DNA of 64,000 nucleotides. It comes from PGYR01 sp041675005. Lineage in GTDB: Bacteria > Bacteroidota > Ignavibacteria > Kapaibacteriales > UBA2268. Shown here piece by piece: positions 25,782 through 34,137 of this stretch. The DNA lies in the NCBI GenBank assembly GCA_041675005.1, contig JBAYUQ010000004.1:1-64000 (forward strand), read 5' to 3'. Both the position numbers and the translations under genes were made by a program. The notes under the pieces were generated by a model. That model did no database searches, had not been told where the DNA came from, and worked only from the letters and a program-made list of their open reading frames with translations. Positions within the stretch are counted from its first letter, which is position 1, and every line of letters starts with the position of its first letter.

Positions 25782-28160
25782 ATGCTAAAATATATCACTC
25801 TAATACTTACTCTGACTACGTTTTCACTTAACGCTCAATCTAATTACAATATCTCTGGAACAATCATCGATAACGAAGGACAACCACAAATTGGTGCTTC
25901 TGTAGCTTTACACAATCCCAAAGATTCATCTATAATAACAGGCGGAGTGACAAAAGTCGGAGGTAATTTCAATTTCAATGCTAAAGAAGGAACATACTAT
26001 ATTAAAATTACTTCTGTTGGAATGGAACCAAAGGTTTTAGATAATATTAATCTATCGAGTGATTTGAAGTTAGGCATAATCAAAATTGCACAATCATCAG
26101 TTTTGACAGATGAGGTACTAGTAACAGCAGAAAAATCCATAATGGAACTCAAACTTGATAAGCGAATTTATAATGTGAATAAAGATGCGAGTAACATTGG
26201 TAGAAACGGCTCTGAAATATTAGACAATATACCATCTGTGAACGTTGATCCAGAAGGTAATGTATCACTTCGGGGCTCAGGTAATGTTCAAATATTACTA
26301 AATGGAAAGCAATCTGGTATGGTAAGTAATGACCCAGAATCACTGAGACAACTGATGGGAGATATGATTGAAAAGATTGAAATTATCACAAATCCATCTG
26401 CTCGCTACGATGCACAAGGTGAAGTTGGTATAATAAATATAGTATTAAAGAAAAAGCAAGAAGCTGGCTACAACGGAAACTTCGAGCTAAGAACTGGTTA
26501 TCCAGATAACCACGCTGTTACAGTTTCATCTAATTATAGATCAGAGTCTATGAACTTATTTGGATCAGCTGGTGTAAACTATCGTAACAGCCCTGGTTCA
26601 GGGAACACAGATCAAAGGTTCACTGTATTCGATACCTATAACTATACTAATACTGACCTAGATAGAGAAAGAGGTGGCACAGGGATTAACCTGAATATTG
26701 GCTCAGACTTCTATTTGGATGACGATAACACTCTAACTTTCGCTGGGAACTATAGATATAGAAATGGCGACAATCTTTCTAAAATCATTTACTCAGATTA
26801 CTTGCCAGACGGTAGCTTATACAGAACTACAAATAGAAATGATAATGAGAATGAATCGAAAAATGATATAGAACTAAATCTAACTTATGAGAAAAAATTC
26901 AATGGTAATAAGGACCATTACCTAAGATTTGATAGTCGATATGAACAGAACAAAGATATAGAGAACTCAGAAATAAATCAATTTAACAGTTTGACTACTG
27001 ATGAAACTGAACAAAAAAGTTATAATCTAGAATTTGAACGAAATCAACTTTACCAACTTGACTATGTATATCCATTCAGTGAAGAAGGTAAATTTGAGAC
27101 AGGCGCAAAAGCAAACCTTAGAAAAGTTGACAATGATTATAATGTTCAACAAAAAGTAGATGGTGAATTTGAGTTTTTAGATGGCTACAATAATAACTTT
27201 GTTTATTACGAGAACATATATGCAGCTTATGTTATGCTCGGTAATCAAATTGATGAATTTGGATGGCAAGTAGGAGTTCGTTCCGAGTATTCTGATATAA
27301 CTTCCGAGTTACTTCGTACCAACTATACAAACCAAAGAGATTATATTAATTTTTTCCCATCTGCACATTTTAACTATAAAATAGGTGAACAAAACTCACT
27401 CCAAGCTAGCTATTCATCTAGGATACAAAGACCTTGGTTCCGTAGTTTGATGCCATTTTCTAGCTTCACTGATTCTAGAAATATATGGGGTGGTAATCCA
27501 GATTTGAACCCTGAATATACAGACTCTTATGAGCTTGGTTATTTATTAAACTGGGAAGCTGGATCCATTTTGTCAAATGTTTATTATAGACACGGTACTG
27601 ACATTATTCAATCTGTTACATACATCGACACTAATGGTATTACTCAAATAAGACCATCTAATATTGGTATTCAGAATTCTTATGGTGTAGAGTTTAATTT
27701 ATCAAATGACATAACAGATTGGTGGAATACTAACATCAATTTCAACTTATATAGCTCAACTATTACTGGTAATGAATCCGTTTACAATCTCAATACAGAA
27801 TATTTTAGTTGGAATACTAGATTCTCATCTAAACTAAAAATCTCAAGTTATAATTTCCAAATTACTGCTAACTACCGAGCACCAGAGGGTACTCCACAAG
27901 GGGAAAACCTAAGTATGTGGTGGTTAGATTTTGGACTTTCTACTGATATACTTGATAACAATGCTACTCTTACATTGTCTGGTCAAGATGTATTTAGTAC
28001 TAGACTAAGACGCTCAATAGTAAATGGCGAGACATTCTCACGAAATAGTGATTACCAATGGCGAAAAGGTCAAGTTACCCTAACATTTGCCTACAGAATA
28101 AACCAAGCAAAAAAACGCGAGAAACCGGTCTTTGACGGTGATGGCGGAGACGGAATGTAA
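25782..28160 (+). CDS. TonB-dependent receptor, OMP_b-brl (PF14905-like) type
   Basis: A 792-residue outer-membrane protein with a signal peptide (MLKYITLILTLTTFSLNAQ), a CarboxypepD_reg-like domain (ISGTIIDNEGQPQIGASVAL), a plug (NIGRNGSEILDNIPSVNVDP, SLRGSGNVQILLNGKQSG) and a large barrel rich in Tyr and Asn. FSSFTDSRNIWGGNPDLNPE is the LNPE motif of this receptor class. The C-terminal ~15 residues after the last strand are charged and glycine/aspartate-rich, which is unusual because such barrels end on an aromatic residue. The gene is separated from the first receptor by 160 bases that hold a dyad, so it may have its own promoter. Confidence 0.88.
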   Translation: MLKYITLILTLTTFSLNAQSNYNISGTIIDNEGQPQIGASVALHNPKDSSIITGGVTKVGGNFNFNAKEGTYYIKITSVGMEPKVLDNINLSSDLKLGIIKIAQSSVLTDEVLVTAEKSIMELKLDKRIYNVNKDASNIGRNGSEILDNIPSVNVDPEGNVSLRGSGNVQILLNGKQSGMVSNDPESLRQLMGDMIEKIEIITNPSARYDAQGEVGIINIVLKKKQEAGYNGNFELRTGYPDNHAVTVSSNYRSESMNLFGSAGVNYRNSPGSGNTDQRFTVFDTYNYTNTDLDRERGGTGINLNIGSDFYLDDDNTLTFAGNYRYRNGDNLSKIIYSDYLPDGSLYRTTNRNDNENESKNDIELNLTYEKKFNGNKDHYLRFDSRYEQNKDIENSEINQFNSLTTDETEQKSYNLEFERNQLYQLDYVYPFSEEGKFETGAKANLRKVDNDYNVQQKVDGEFEFLDGYNNNFVYYENIYAAYVMLGNQIDEFGWQVGVRSEYSDITSELLRTNYTNQRDYINFFPSAHFNYKIGEQNSLQASYSSRIQRPWFRSLMPFSSFTDSRNIWGGNPDLNPEYTDSYELGYLLNWEAGSILSNVYYRHGTDIIQSVTYIDTNGITQIRPSNIGIQNSYGVEFNLSNDITDWWNTNINFNLYSSTITGNESVYNLNTEYFSWNTRFSSKLKISSYNFQITANYRAPEGTPQGENLSMWWLDFGLSTDILDNNATLTLSGQDVFSTRLRRSIVNGETFSRNSDYQWRKGQVTLTFAYRINQAKKREKPVFDGDGGDGM

Positions 28161-28164
28161 TAAG

Positions 28165-28776
28165 ATGAATAATTTTTGGGATGAACGATTTGCAAATAAT
28201 AAGTCGGTATATGGTGAAGAACCCAATCAGTTCTTCAAAGAACAGCTATCTAAATTAGAATCTGGGGCAATACTCCTACCAGCGGAAGGCGAAGGAAGAA
28301 ATGCAATTTACGCAGCCAAATCTGGTTGGGATGTTTCTGCTTTCGATACGAGCAAAGTAGGCCGCGAGAACGCACTCAAAAGAGCAGAGCAAGAGAATGT
28401 AGCTATTGACTACAAATTACAAGACGTAATGGATTTCAAGTATCCCGAAAACGAGTTTAATGCAATTGGACTTATTTATTCGCATTTCCCTTCAAATATT
28501 AGAACTAAATTTCATCAGAAATTAGTGAGTAGTCTTAAGGTGGGTGGTTATATAATACTAGAAGGGTTTAGTAAAAACCACCTACAATTCAGTGAGAAAA
28601 ACCCAAGCGCTGGTGGCCCAAGGAATATTGATATGTTATTCGACGCAGAATCAATCTTAGCTGATTTCAAGGGCTTAGAAACCGTAATAATAGAAGAAAA
28701 GGTTGTGCATCTAGCTGAAGGCGAGTTTCACCAAGGCGAAAGCTATGTAGTAAGATATGTTGGGAAAAGAGTGTAG
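28165..28776 (+). CDS. Class I SAM-dependent methyltransferase (TehB-like)
   Basis: I place the start at ATG 28165, four bases after the receptor stop, because the protein then begins NNFWDERFANNKSVYGEEPN, the normal N terminus of this family; an ATG at 28132 would overlap the receptor. Of 203 residues, motif I reads LLPAEGEGRNAIYAAKSG with the acidic FDTS following, then DVMDFKYPENEFNAIGLIYSH in part. Family members methylate tellurite, thiopurines or small thiols; the substrate is unknown. Confidence 0.85.
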   Translation: MNNFWDERFANNKSVYGEEPNQFFKEQLSKLESGAILLPAEGEGRNAIYAAKSGWDVSAFDTSKVGRENALKRAEQENVAIDYKLQDVMDFKYPENEFNAIGLIYSHFPSNIRTKFHQKLVSSLKVGGYIILEGFSKNHLQFSEKNPSAGGPRNIDMLFDAESILADFKGLETVIIEEKVVHLAEGEFHQGESYVVRYVGKRV

Positions 28777-28895
28777 AAGTTAGTTTTGTAATCCTATTAA
28801 AATGACGAACCAAATGTTTCTGTTCAACATTTTAATTTATAAATTGCATGTCTTTTTAGTAATTCATAATTTGATATAAATTTATTGGCTTGACA

Positions 28896-29048
28896 ATGAA
28901 AACAAACTTTACAATCAAAATTGAAACTACCTCAACCGGTTATTCTGCTTATGTAGAGGAATATCCAATATATACTACTGGCTCTACGATATCAGAATTA
29001 TTATCTAATATGAATGAAGCACTCAAATTATACAATCAAAATCCATAA
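28896..29048 (+). CDS. Solo HicB-like small protein
   Basis: A 50-residue frame with the HicB-type partial RNase H fold signature: a beta strand FTIKIETTSTGYSAYVEEYP followed by YTTGSTISELLSNMNEALKLY. Normal HicB antitoxins add a DNA-binding domain; this copy ends right after the core, and no HicA toxin lies next to it. It may be a stand-alone member or a remnant of a toxin-antitoxin pair. It precedes apt by 26 bases. Confidence 0.6.
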   Translation: MKTNFTIKIETTSTGYSAYVEEYPIYTTGSTISELLSNMNEALKLYNQNP

Positions 29049-29074
29049 TTTGAAAATTAAAAAGAGACGAAAAT

Positions 29075-29587
29075 TTGAACCTACAAGACTTTATCCGTGA
29101 CATACCTGACTTCCCAAAACCAGGAATATTATTCAAAGATATAACACCATTACTGGGTAACCCAGAAGCAAGTAGATTAGCAACGCTATCACTCGTTGAC
29201 CTAACCAAAGGTCTTAAAATAGACAAAGTAATAGGGATAGAAAGCCGAGGTTTTTTCTTCAGTACCCTAATAGCTGATAAGCTAAATGCAGGATTCGTAC
29301 CCGTTCGCAAACCAAACAAGCTACCTTTCGATAAACTCAGCCAAGAGTTCCATTTAGAATATGGAACTGACCGATTAGAAATCCACAAAGATGCTATAGA
29401 CAAGGGCGATAGAGTGCTAGTTCATGATGATGTATTGGCTACCGGAGGTACTGCTGAGGCAGCTTGCAAGCTGGTGGAAGAATTAGGTGGCGAAGTTGTA
29501 CAATGCAATTTCTTAATAGAATTGTCGTTTTTAAAAGGGAGAGACCTTCTCTCTAAATACAATATCGGCTCATTGATTAATTACTAA
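29075..29587 (+). CDS. apt: Adenine phosphoribosyltransferase
   Basis: A 170-residue purine salvage enzyme: adenine plus PRPP gives AMP. It starts at TTG 29075, which gives the standard N terminus NLQDFIRDIPDFPKPGILF, and no ATG is available in the right place. Marks are FKDITPLLGNP, GIESRGFFFS, PVRKPNKLPF and the PRPP-binding loop VLVHDDVLATGGTA. Length is normal and all motifs are intact. Confidence 0.95.
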   Translation: MNLQDFIRDIPDFPKPGILFKDITPLLGNPEASRLATLSLVDLTKGLKIDKVIGIESRGFFFSTLIADKLNAGFVPVRKPNKLPFDKLSQEFHLEYGTDRLEIHKDAIDKGDRVLVHDDVLATGGTAEAACKLVEELGGEVVQCNFLIELSFLKGRDLLSKYNIGSLINY

Positions 29588-29770
29588 ACAAAAGATTTCA
29601 ATAATGATAAAATAATCAAAGAAGATGAAGAATTACTTCGTAAGCTCGCTAAATGAGAATTACCTTTAATAGTAAAGCCATTGCTACATATTCTTTTTAT
29701 CTTGACATTATTTCCTTAATTTCAGTTATTAAAGATTGGAACAGGAATAATACTAAATGAATGATAATCA

Positions 29771-31003
29771 ATGATTAGAAACATATCTATCATAATATTA
29801 CTACTATTTGGCCAAAATCTATTTGCTGATAGTACAAAAACCAAGACAATTGGGTACCAACTAAAGAACATAGAGAAGGGTTGGAATCGACTTGAATTAG
29901 ACGATGAATTGCTAATGGGTATGAGCTCAATTAATACTTTTATTAAGGTGAAGCTAGTTAATAAAGACAATGACACACTGGAAGTGCCTTATGTAATAGT
30001 CAGTAATAAACAAATTGATTCTACTGTAAGAATACCAGTTGAGATTATTAAGAAACCTTCCAAAGTTGGAAAAAAGCAATACATACTAATAGCGGATTCT
30101 ACTCAGATCATTTCTAATCTCGAGTTCGCTTTTAGTCGTAGAAATAGCGTTGGGAAGATACAGTTAGAAGGTAGTAATAATCAGAAAGAGTGGGTCAAAA
30201 TATCTGATAGTTTGGAATTAGGAGCTAGACAGAATGGTCATCAGAAGATATCTAGCAAGACAATTTATGATTTACAAAAACTATATATTTTCTATCGTTT
30301 GAGTTTAGGAAATACCAAATCTGAGTTAGAAAGTGTTTTTTATGAGCAAACTTATAGCAGTAATCCCAAATATCAAAAAATAAATGTAAAGCATTTAAAG
30401 TATAGAACTGACAAAAACAAGAATCGAACTATTTACAGATTCAGCTTGAATGGACGGTTGCCAATTCACTATTTAAAACTAGATATACAGAACAAATTTG
30501 ATTATAATCGAACGGTTAATGTATTTGCCTTAGTAGATAGTACAAAAACCCAAAAGGGACCGAAGCATAACTACAAATTAATTGAGACTTTCCAGCTCAA
30601 TTCATTGGACTCTACAAATTATGTATTTAGTTTTCCTGAGCATTACCAACATTACAAAATAGTAATTCTAAACGGTAATGATCCACCTCTAAAAATAAGT
30701 AGCTTAACTGCATACAGACATGAATATATACTAAAAGCTAGGTTTGATGACGAGGGTGACGCATTTATTAAAATAAGAAATAAAGGTAGCTTCCCCTATT
30801 ATGATATAGATAAATTCAAACCTCGAATACCGACCGATATGAATGAAATGAGATTAGGGGACAAACTAGAATTAGAAATAACTAAAGTAGAATTAGAACC
30901 TTCACTCACTAATAAACTATGGCTATGGCTTGCTATGATGTTAGCCGTTATTATAACTGGCTATTTCAGTTTAAAAATGTTAAAAGAGGAAAAGAAAAAA
31001 TAG
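29771..31003 (+). CDS. DUF3999-like exported protein with C-terminal membrane anchor
   Basis: A 410-residue protein with an N-terminal signal (MIRNISIIILLLFGQNLFA), a long beta-rich extracytoplasmic part and a single C-terminal transmembrane segment (LWLWLAMMLAVIITGYFSL) followed by a short KKK tail. This layout, with GWNRLELDDELL near the start and a WLW...A block before the last helix, fits DUF3999, a family encoded with an inner-membrane partner. The next gene, two bases downstream, is such a small membrane protein. The function of the family is unknown. Confidence 0.55.
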   Translation: MIRNISIIILLLFGQNLFADSTKTKTIGYQLKNIEKGWNRLELDDELLMGMSSINTFIKVKLVNKDNDTLEVPYVIVSNKQIDSTVRIPVEIIKKPSKVGKKQYILIADSTQIISNLEFAFSRRNSVGKIQLEGSNNQKEWVKISDSLELGARQNGHQKISSKTIYDLQKLYIFYRLSLGNTKSELESVFYEQTYSSNPKYQKINVKHLKYRTDKNKNRTIYRFSLNGRLPIHYLKLDIQNKFDYNRTVNVFALVDSTKTQKGPKHNYKLIETFQLNSLDSTNYVFSFPEHYQHYKIVILNGNDPPLKISSLTAYRHEYILKARFDDEGDAFIKIRNKGSFPYYDIDKFKPRIPTDMNEMRLGDKLELEITKVELEPSLTNKLWLWLAMMLAVIITGYFSLKMLKEEKKK

Positions 31004-31004
31004 A

Positions 31005-31394
31005 ATGAACTTATTCAAAATAATCAGATATATAATAGAGGCAATATTTGTTGTCCTAATACTCGGGATACTATTTATTGGTGTAGATGACCTAGTAATC
31101 GACAATGACATAATCTATATACTTCTAATGTCATTTATTTTCATGCTTATGGCGGTCGAAGATAGAATATTGGGGGGTATATACAACAAGAAAAAAGAAG
31201 AGAATCAGGCCGATTACAATGACATAAAAAAAGGGCTAGTCTCTACAGCTTTACTTACTTTATTATTGGGAATTGTTATGTTAGTTCTTTCCCCTTTTGA
31301 TGTTCATTCGAACACAATACTAATAAAGCTCTTTTTCACTTTATCTATGTTTGCAAGTATTAGTATGACTTTCTACAAAATATCTAAGGGTTAA
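31005..31394 (+). CDS. Small integral membrane protein, partner of the DUF3999-like gene
   Basis: A 129-residue protein with four predicted membrane segments (residues ~8-28, 38-55, 76-95 and 105-122) and a charged cytoplasmic loop (NKKKEENQADYND). It is two bases behind the DUF3999-like gene and three bases before the pentapeptide gene, so all three form one transcription unit. No conserved motif tells its function. Confidence 0.6.
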   Translation: MNLFKIIRYIIEAIFVVLILGILFIGVDDLVIDNDIIYILLMSFIFMLMAVEDRILGGIYNKKKEENQADYNDIKKGLVSTALLTLLLGIVMLVLSPFDVHSNTILIKLFFTLSMFASISMTFYKISKG

Positions 31395-31397
31395 GCG

Positions 31398-31982
31398 ATG
31401 ATAGAAATCACCGAATCCAATTATCACGAAGAAGTAGAATTCAAGAATCTAGATCATTCTAAACAGAAATTAGTGGGAATGAAATTCGAGCTTTGTACTT
31501 TTATAAACTGTGATTTTAGCAATACAGATATGGCTGATACTACTTTTGTAGAGTGTACGTTTGTGAATTGCAATCTAAGTTTGGCGAATGTAACTAAGAC
31601 AGCATTCAACGAAGCCCGATTTACTAAGTGCAAGCTATTGGGAATAGACTTCAGTAAATGCAGAGAATTCCTATTATCATTCAGCTTTACGGAATGCATA
31701 CTCAGTTCTTGCTCTTTCGCAAACCTGAAAATAGGTGGCACTCAATTCAATAAATGTATAATGCACGATACCCAATTCGTAAATACCGAATTAATCGGCT
31801 GCTCGTTTGATGATTGCGATTTGAAAGACGCATTTTTCGATCACTCAACTCTGAGTAAAGCTGACTTTAGGAATGCGAATAACTACGCTATAGACCCAGA
31901 GATAAACAGAATGAAAGGTGCTATCTTCTCCCGAATTGGTTTAGAAGGTCTTTTGATCAAATATGGATTGGATATTAGGTGA
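31398..31982 (+). CDS. Qnr-like pentapeptide repeat protein
   Basis: A 194-residue right-handed quadrilateral beta-helix protein: repeats of the type [CSTAF]xF and [CN]xL run from about residue 30 to 160 (CTFINCDFSNTDMADTTF, CTFVNCNLSLANVTKTAF). The C-terminal block NNYAIDPEINRMKGAIFS followed by LLIKYGLDI is the dimerisation end found in the chromosomal QnrB/McbG-like group, which shields DNA gyrase from inhibitors. Whether this member acts on gyrase is not known. The cluster with a DUF3999-like gene is not a known combination to me. Confidence 0.85.
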   Translation: MIEITESNYHEEVEFKNLDHSKQKLVGMKFELCTFINCDFSNTDMADTTFVECTFVNCNLSLANVTKTAFNEARFTKCKLLGIDFSKCREFLLSFSFTECILSSCSFANLKIGGTQFNKCIMHDTQFVNTELIGCSFDDCDLKDAFFDHSTLSKADFRNANNYAIDPEINRMKGAIFSRIGLEGLLIKYGLDIR

Positions 31983-31989
31983 AAGACAT

Positions 31990-32200
31990 TTTTGTCACAG
32001 CGAGGATCGAAGGGATGCTGCTGTCTCTTTTGTCAGTGCTACGGATTAAATGGATTTAAGGATGACACGGATTATTTGATTAAAAAACTGTAGAGACGTA
32101 TCGCATACGTCTCATACCCCATAACTATTTGTAAACCACGTCACTCTGAGCGTAGCGAAGAGTCCAGGTGAAGTAGTCTCAGTTATATTATCTGAACAGG
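31990..32200. repeat. Intergenic repeat: left arm of an inverted repeat pair plus palindromes
   Basis: From 31992 a block of about 100 bases (gtcacagcgagga ... gctgtctctttt ... ggattaaatggatttaagga ... cggattatttg) recurs in inverted orientation at about 33065-33150. It is followed by the palindrome gagacgtatcgcatacgtctc (32095-32116 region) and by cgtcactctgagcgtagcgaagag, the other side of the ctcttcgct elements in the first island. No gene is visible between 31983 and 32248. Confidence 0.65.
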
Positions 32201-32248
32201 ATGGGAGGATAGTCAATAATATGGATGTAAATTAATAGGAATAAAAAA

Positions 32249-32557
32249 ATGCCAAATGAACTAGAAATAAGAGTACTTCTATCAATCCAAAGAGCACTTT
32301 GGGGTGAAGTCTATCCGTCTATCAGAGCTATATATGTTGGTTTTGATGGTTTGAAAATGTTTAAATTGCTTTGTATTTTTGATAGAGAACCAACAGAAGA
32401 TGATTTTGAAAATATGTCTTGTGTATCAACAGAAGTATTAGCTGATATTGAATTTGAGAATGAAAAGATTGAATGTATGAAAGACTTATCAGCTAAGATA
32501 GTTTACCCTGAAGATTATATACTAGTATACCGCCGAAAAGAAGATTTTGAGAATTGA
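32249..32557 (+). CDS. Small hypothetical protein of a conserved ~100-residue family
   Basis: A 102-residue acidic protein. The order RVLLSIQRALWGEVYPSIRA, YVGFDGLKMFKLLCIFDREP, EDDFENMSCVSTEVLADIE matches a widespread small family whose members occur singly in accessory regions of Firmicutes and Bacteroidota and whose role is unknown. It lies between two parts of the repeat-rich region. I infer no function. Confidence 0.55.
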   Translation: MPNELEIRVLLSIQRALWGEVYPSIRAIYVGFDGLKMFKLLCIFDREPTEDDFENMSCVSTEVLADIEFENEKIECMKDLSAKIVYPEDYILVYRRKEDFEN

Positions 32558-32570
32558 TTGAGTTAACAAT

Positions 32571-32663
32571 ATGAACGCACTAAACAAATACAACGAAGCC
32601 GGTGAAAGTATAGAAGGAGCTCTATTAGCGGGGGATTATCACCTTCCCTTAAAGAGCAAATAA
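32571..32663 (+). pseudogene. Possible gene fragment cut off by the repeat island
   Basis: A 30-codon frame (MNALNKYNEAGESIEGALLA at its start) begins 14 bases after the preceding gene and stops just where the palindromic repeats begin (gccgttggctttaaccaacgg at ~32674). It could be the remaining 5' end of a gene truncated by repeat insertion, or chance. Confidence 0.25.
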
Positions 32664-33372
32664 TATTGCATTGCCGTTGGCTTTAACCAACGGATAGAAA
32701 TGTGTTCTGGAATTGTCATTTGTTACTACTAATATTGAACTCCTGCGGTGTTCACCTGGTCTCTTCGCTAACTCCGTAAGCTCTGAGTGACGAGAACTTT
32801 GTGACCTCTGTGTAAAAAAAAAGAGAACACATCTTCGTGGTCTTTGTGTTAAAACAAGTAAATCAAAGTCAGTCCATATCTTTATATTAGCAAACGAAAA
32901 ACGCAAGAATATCTATTTTGTTATTCCACCCCTACGGGGCGGTTTTGTATTTCTGGATTCGTAAGCTACAGATATTTAGCCCCGCTGGGGCATTGTCTTA
33001 GACTCTTCAGTCGCTTCGCTTCCTATCAAGTGACGTAAAATTTGTGTTCTCTATGTTAAAACAAATAATCCGAGTAATCCCTAAATCTGTTTAATCCATG
33101 ATTCAGAAAAAAGAGACAGCCACGTCCTTGTAGTCCTCGCTGTGACATGATTAGTCCAAATTATCGTATCTATCTTATCCATCCTGCAATCTTGTTCTGA
33201 AAAATGCTATCATGACTACATCTCCTAGACTCTTCTAACGCCTGCGGTGTTATCAGAGTGGTGTAATTACAAAGGGTTTGAAGGATTTGAGATGTATGCA
33301 ATACATCTCTACAGTTCAAGGAAAAACGACTAATCTTACCCACCACCTATAAGTAACTAAATCACCCCATTC
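32664..33372. repeat. Second intergenic palindromic repeat island
   Basis: Seven hundred bases with no supportable gene. Elements in order: gccgttggctttaaccaacgg (~32674), the ctcttcgctaactccgtaagctctgagtgacg unit in parts (~32760-32792), cacccctacggggcggt (~32926-32942), tagccccgctggggc (~32979-32993), agactcttcagtcgcttcgctt (~33000), the inverted copy of the 31990 block (~33065-33150), gactcttctaacgcctgcggtgttatcagag (in parts, ~33230-33260) and gatgtatgcaatacatc (~33291-33307). The same classes appear in the island at 4962-5410. Confidence 0.75.
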
Positions 33373-34137
33373 TTAAAACGGAATAGATAGATTAAACCGC
33401 ATCGGTTCGAATTCATTTGTTTGTATCTTGGGTTGATCCTTATGAAGTTCTGTGGTCAGATAAGCTACGCCACTACCTACTAATGCACCGACTAGCACAT
33501 CGGAGAAAAAGTGCTTTGCTGCCATTACTCTAAGAGTAGCGATTGCTGTTGCATTCACTATATTCAGAGTTACTCCTATGGTTTTATTCAGCCCTCCACT
33601 CTTGCTTGTCAATATTATAATATTGAAAACAGCAGAGGCGAATGCAGTAGATGAATGCCCCGAATAGAATGAGTACTTAGTATCGTTATTGTAAAGTACA
33701 TTCTTTATAGTGGTGGAGTCATAAGAAAAGGGGCGAAATCTACCTACGAGCGATTTAGTTATGGAGTTCAATCCATAATTAAGCGACATAGTCTCTATAT
33801 ACATAATCGCATTAGTCTGGAATTGTGGTTTGTACTCTGATGCAAAGGAATAGGTGAGAGGGGAGATGAACTGCAATGCCAATAATATATCGCTTACCTC
33901 GGCATAAGTTGGGTTATAGGTAGTATTCCATCTATCGAAGAATGGAATATTCAACTTGTCAATCCCAGCAAAATCATCATTTGTCAATGGGCCATCTTCA
34001 TAAGTCATTATATTTCCGACTGAAGCACTTATCACTCCCAGAGGTAGTAATACCATATCCGTCTTAGCATCCAATGAGAATTGTGCATTCAAATTGAATG
34101 AGCTAAAAAGCAATATACTTATGATTACAATCCGCAT
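33373..34137 (-). CDS. PAP2-family phosphatase, exported
   Basis: A 254-residue protein with a signal peptide (MRIVIISILLFSSFNLNAQ) and the three-part acid phosphatase signature: KSLVGRFRP, YSGHSS, and RVMAAKHFFSDVLVG. The last has His and Asp at the right spacing; the Arg is in RVMAAKH. Such PAP2 proteins dephosphorylate lipids or undecaprenyl pyrophosphate. Its first bases overlap the 3' end of the upstream propeller gene by 13 bases. Confidence 0.88.
   Translation of the reverse strand: MRIVIISILLFSSFNLNAQFSLDAKTDMVLLPLGVISASVGNIMTYEDGPLTNDDFAGIDKLNIPFFDRWNTTYNPTYAEVSDILLALQFISPLTYSFASEYKPQFQTNAIMYIETMSLNYGLNSITKSLVGRFRPFSYDSTTIKNVLYNNDTKYSFYSGHSSTAFASAVFNIIILTSKSGGLNKTIGVTLNIVNATAIATLRVMAAKHFFSDVLVGALVGSGVAYLTTELHKDQPKIQTNEFEPMRFNLSIPF

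Noticed and set aside
28812..28832. Inverted repeat aaatgtt/aacattt after the methyltransferase gene.
   Set aside because: The stem is short and AT-rich and no T-run follows directly; too weak to call a terminator.
29588..29770. A short frame after apt ending KIIKEDEELLRKLAK.
   Set aside because: The tail looks like the end of a protein, but there is no start codon and only about 22 codons; not enough to call a gene or a remnant.
32649..32906. An 85-residue minus-strand frame in the second island.
   Set aside because: It reads through palindromic repeats and low-complexity sequence only.
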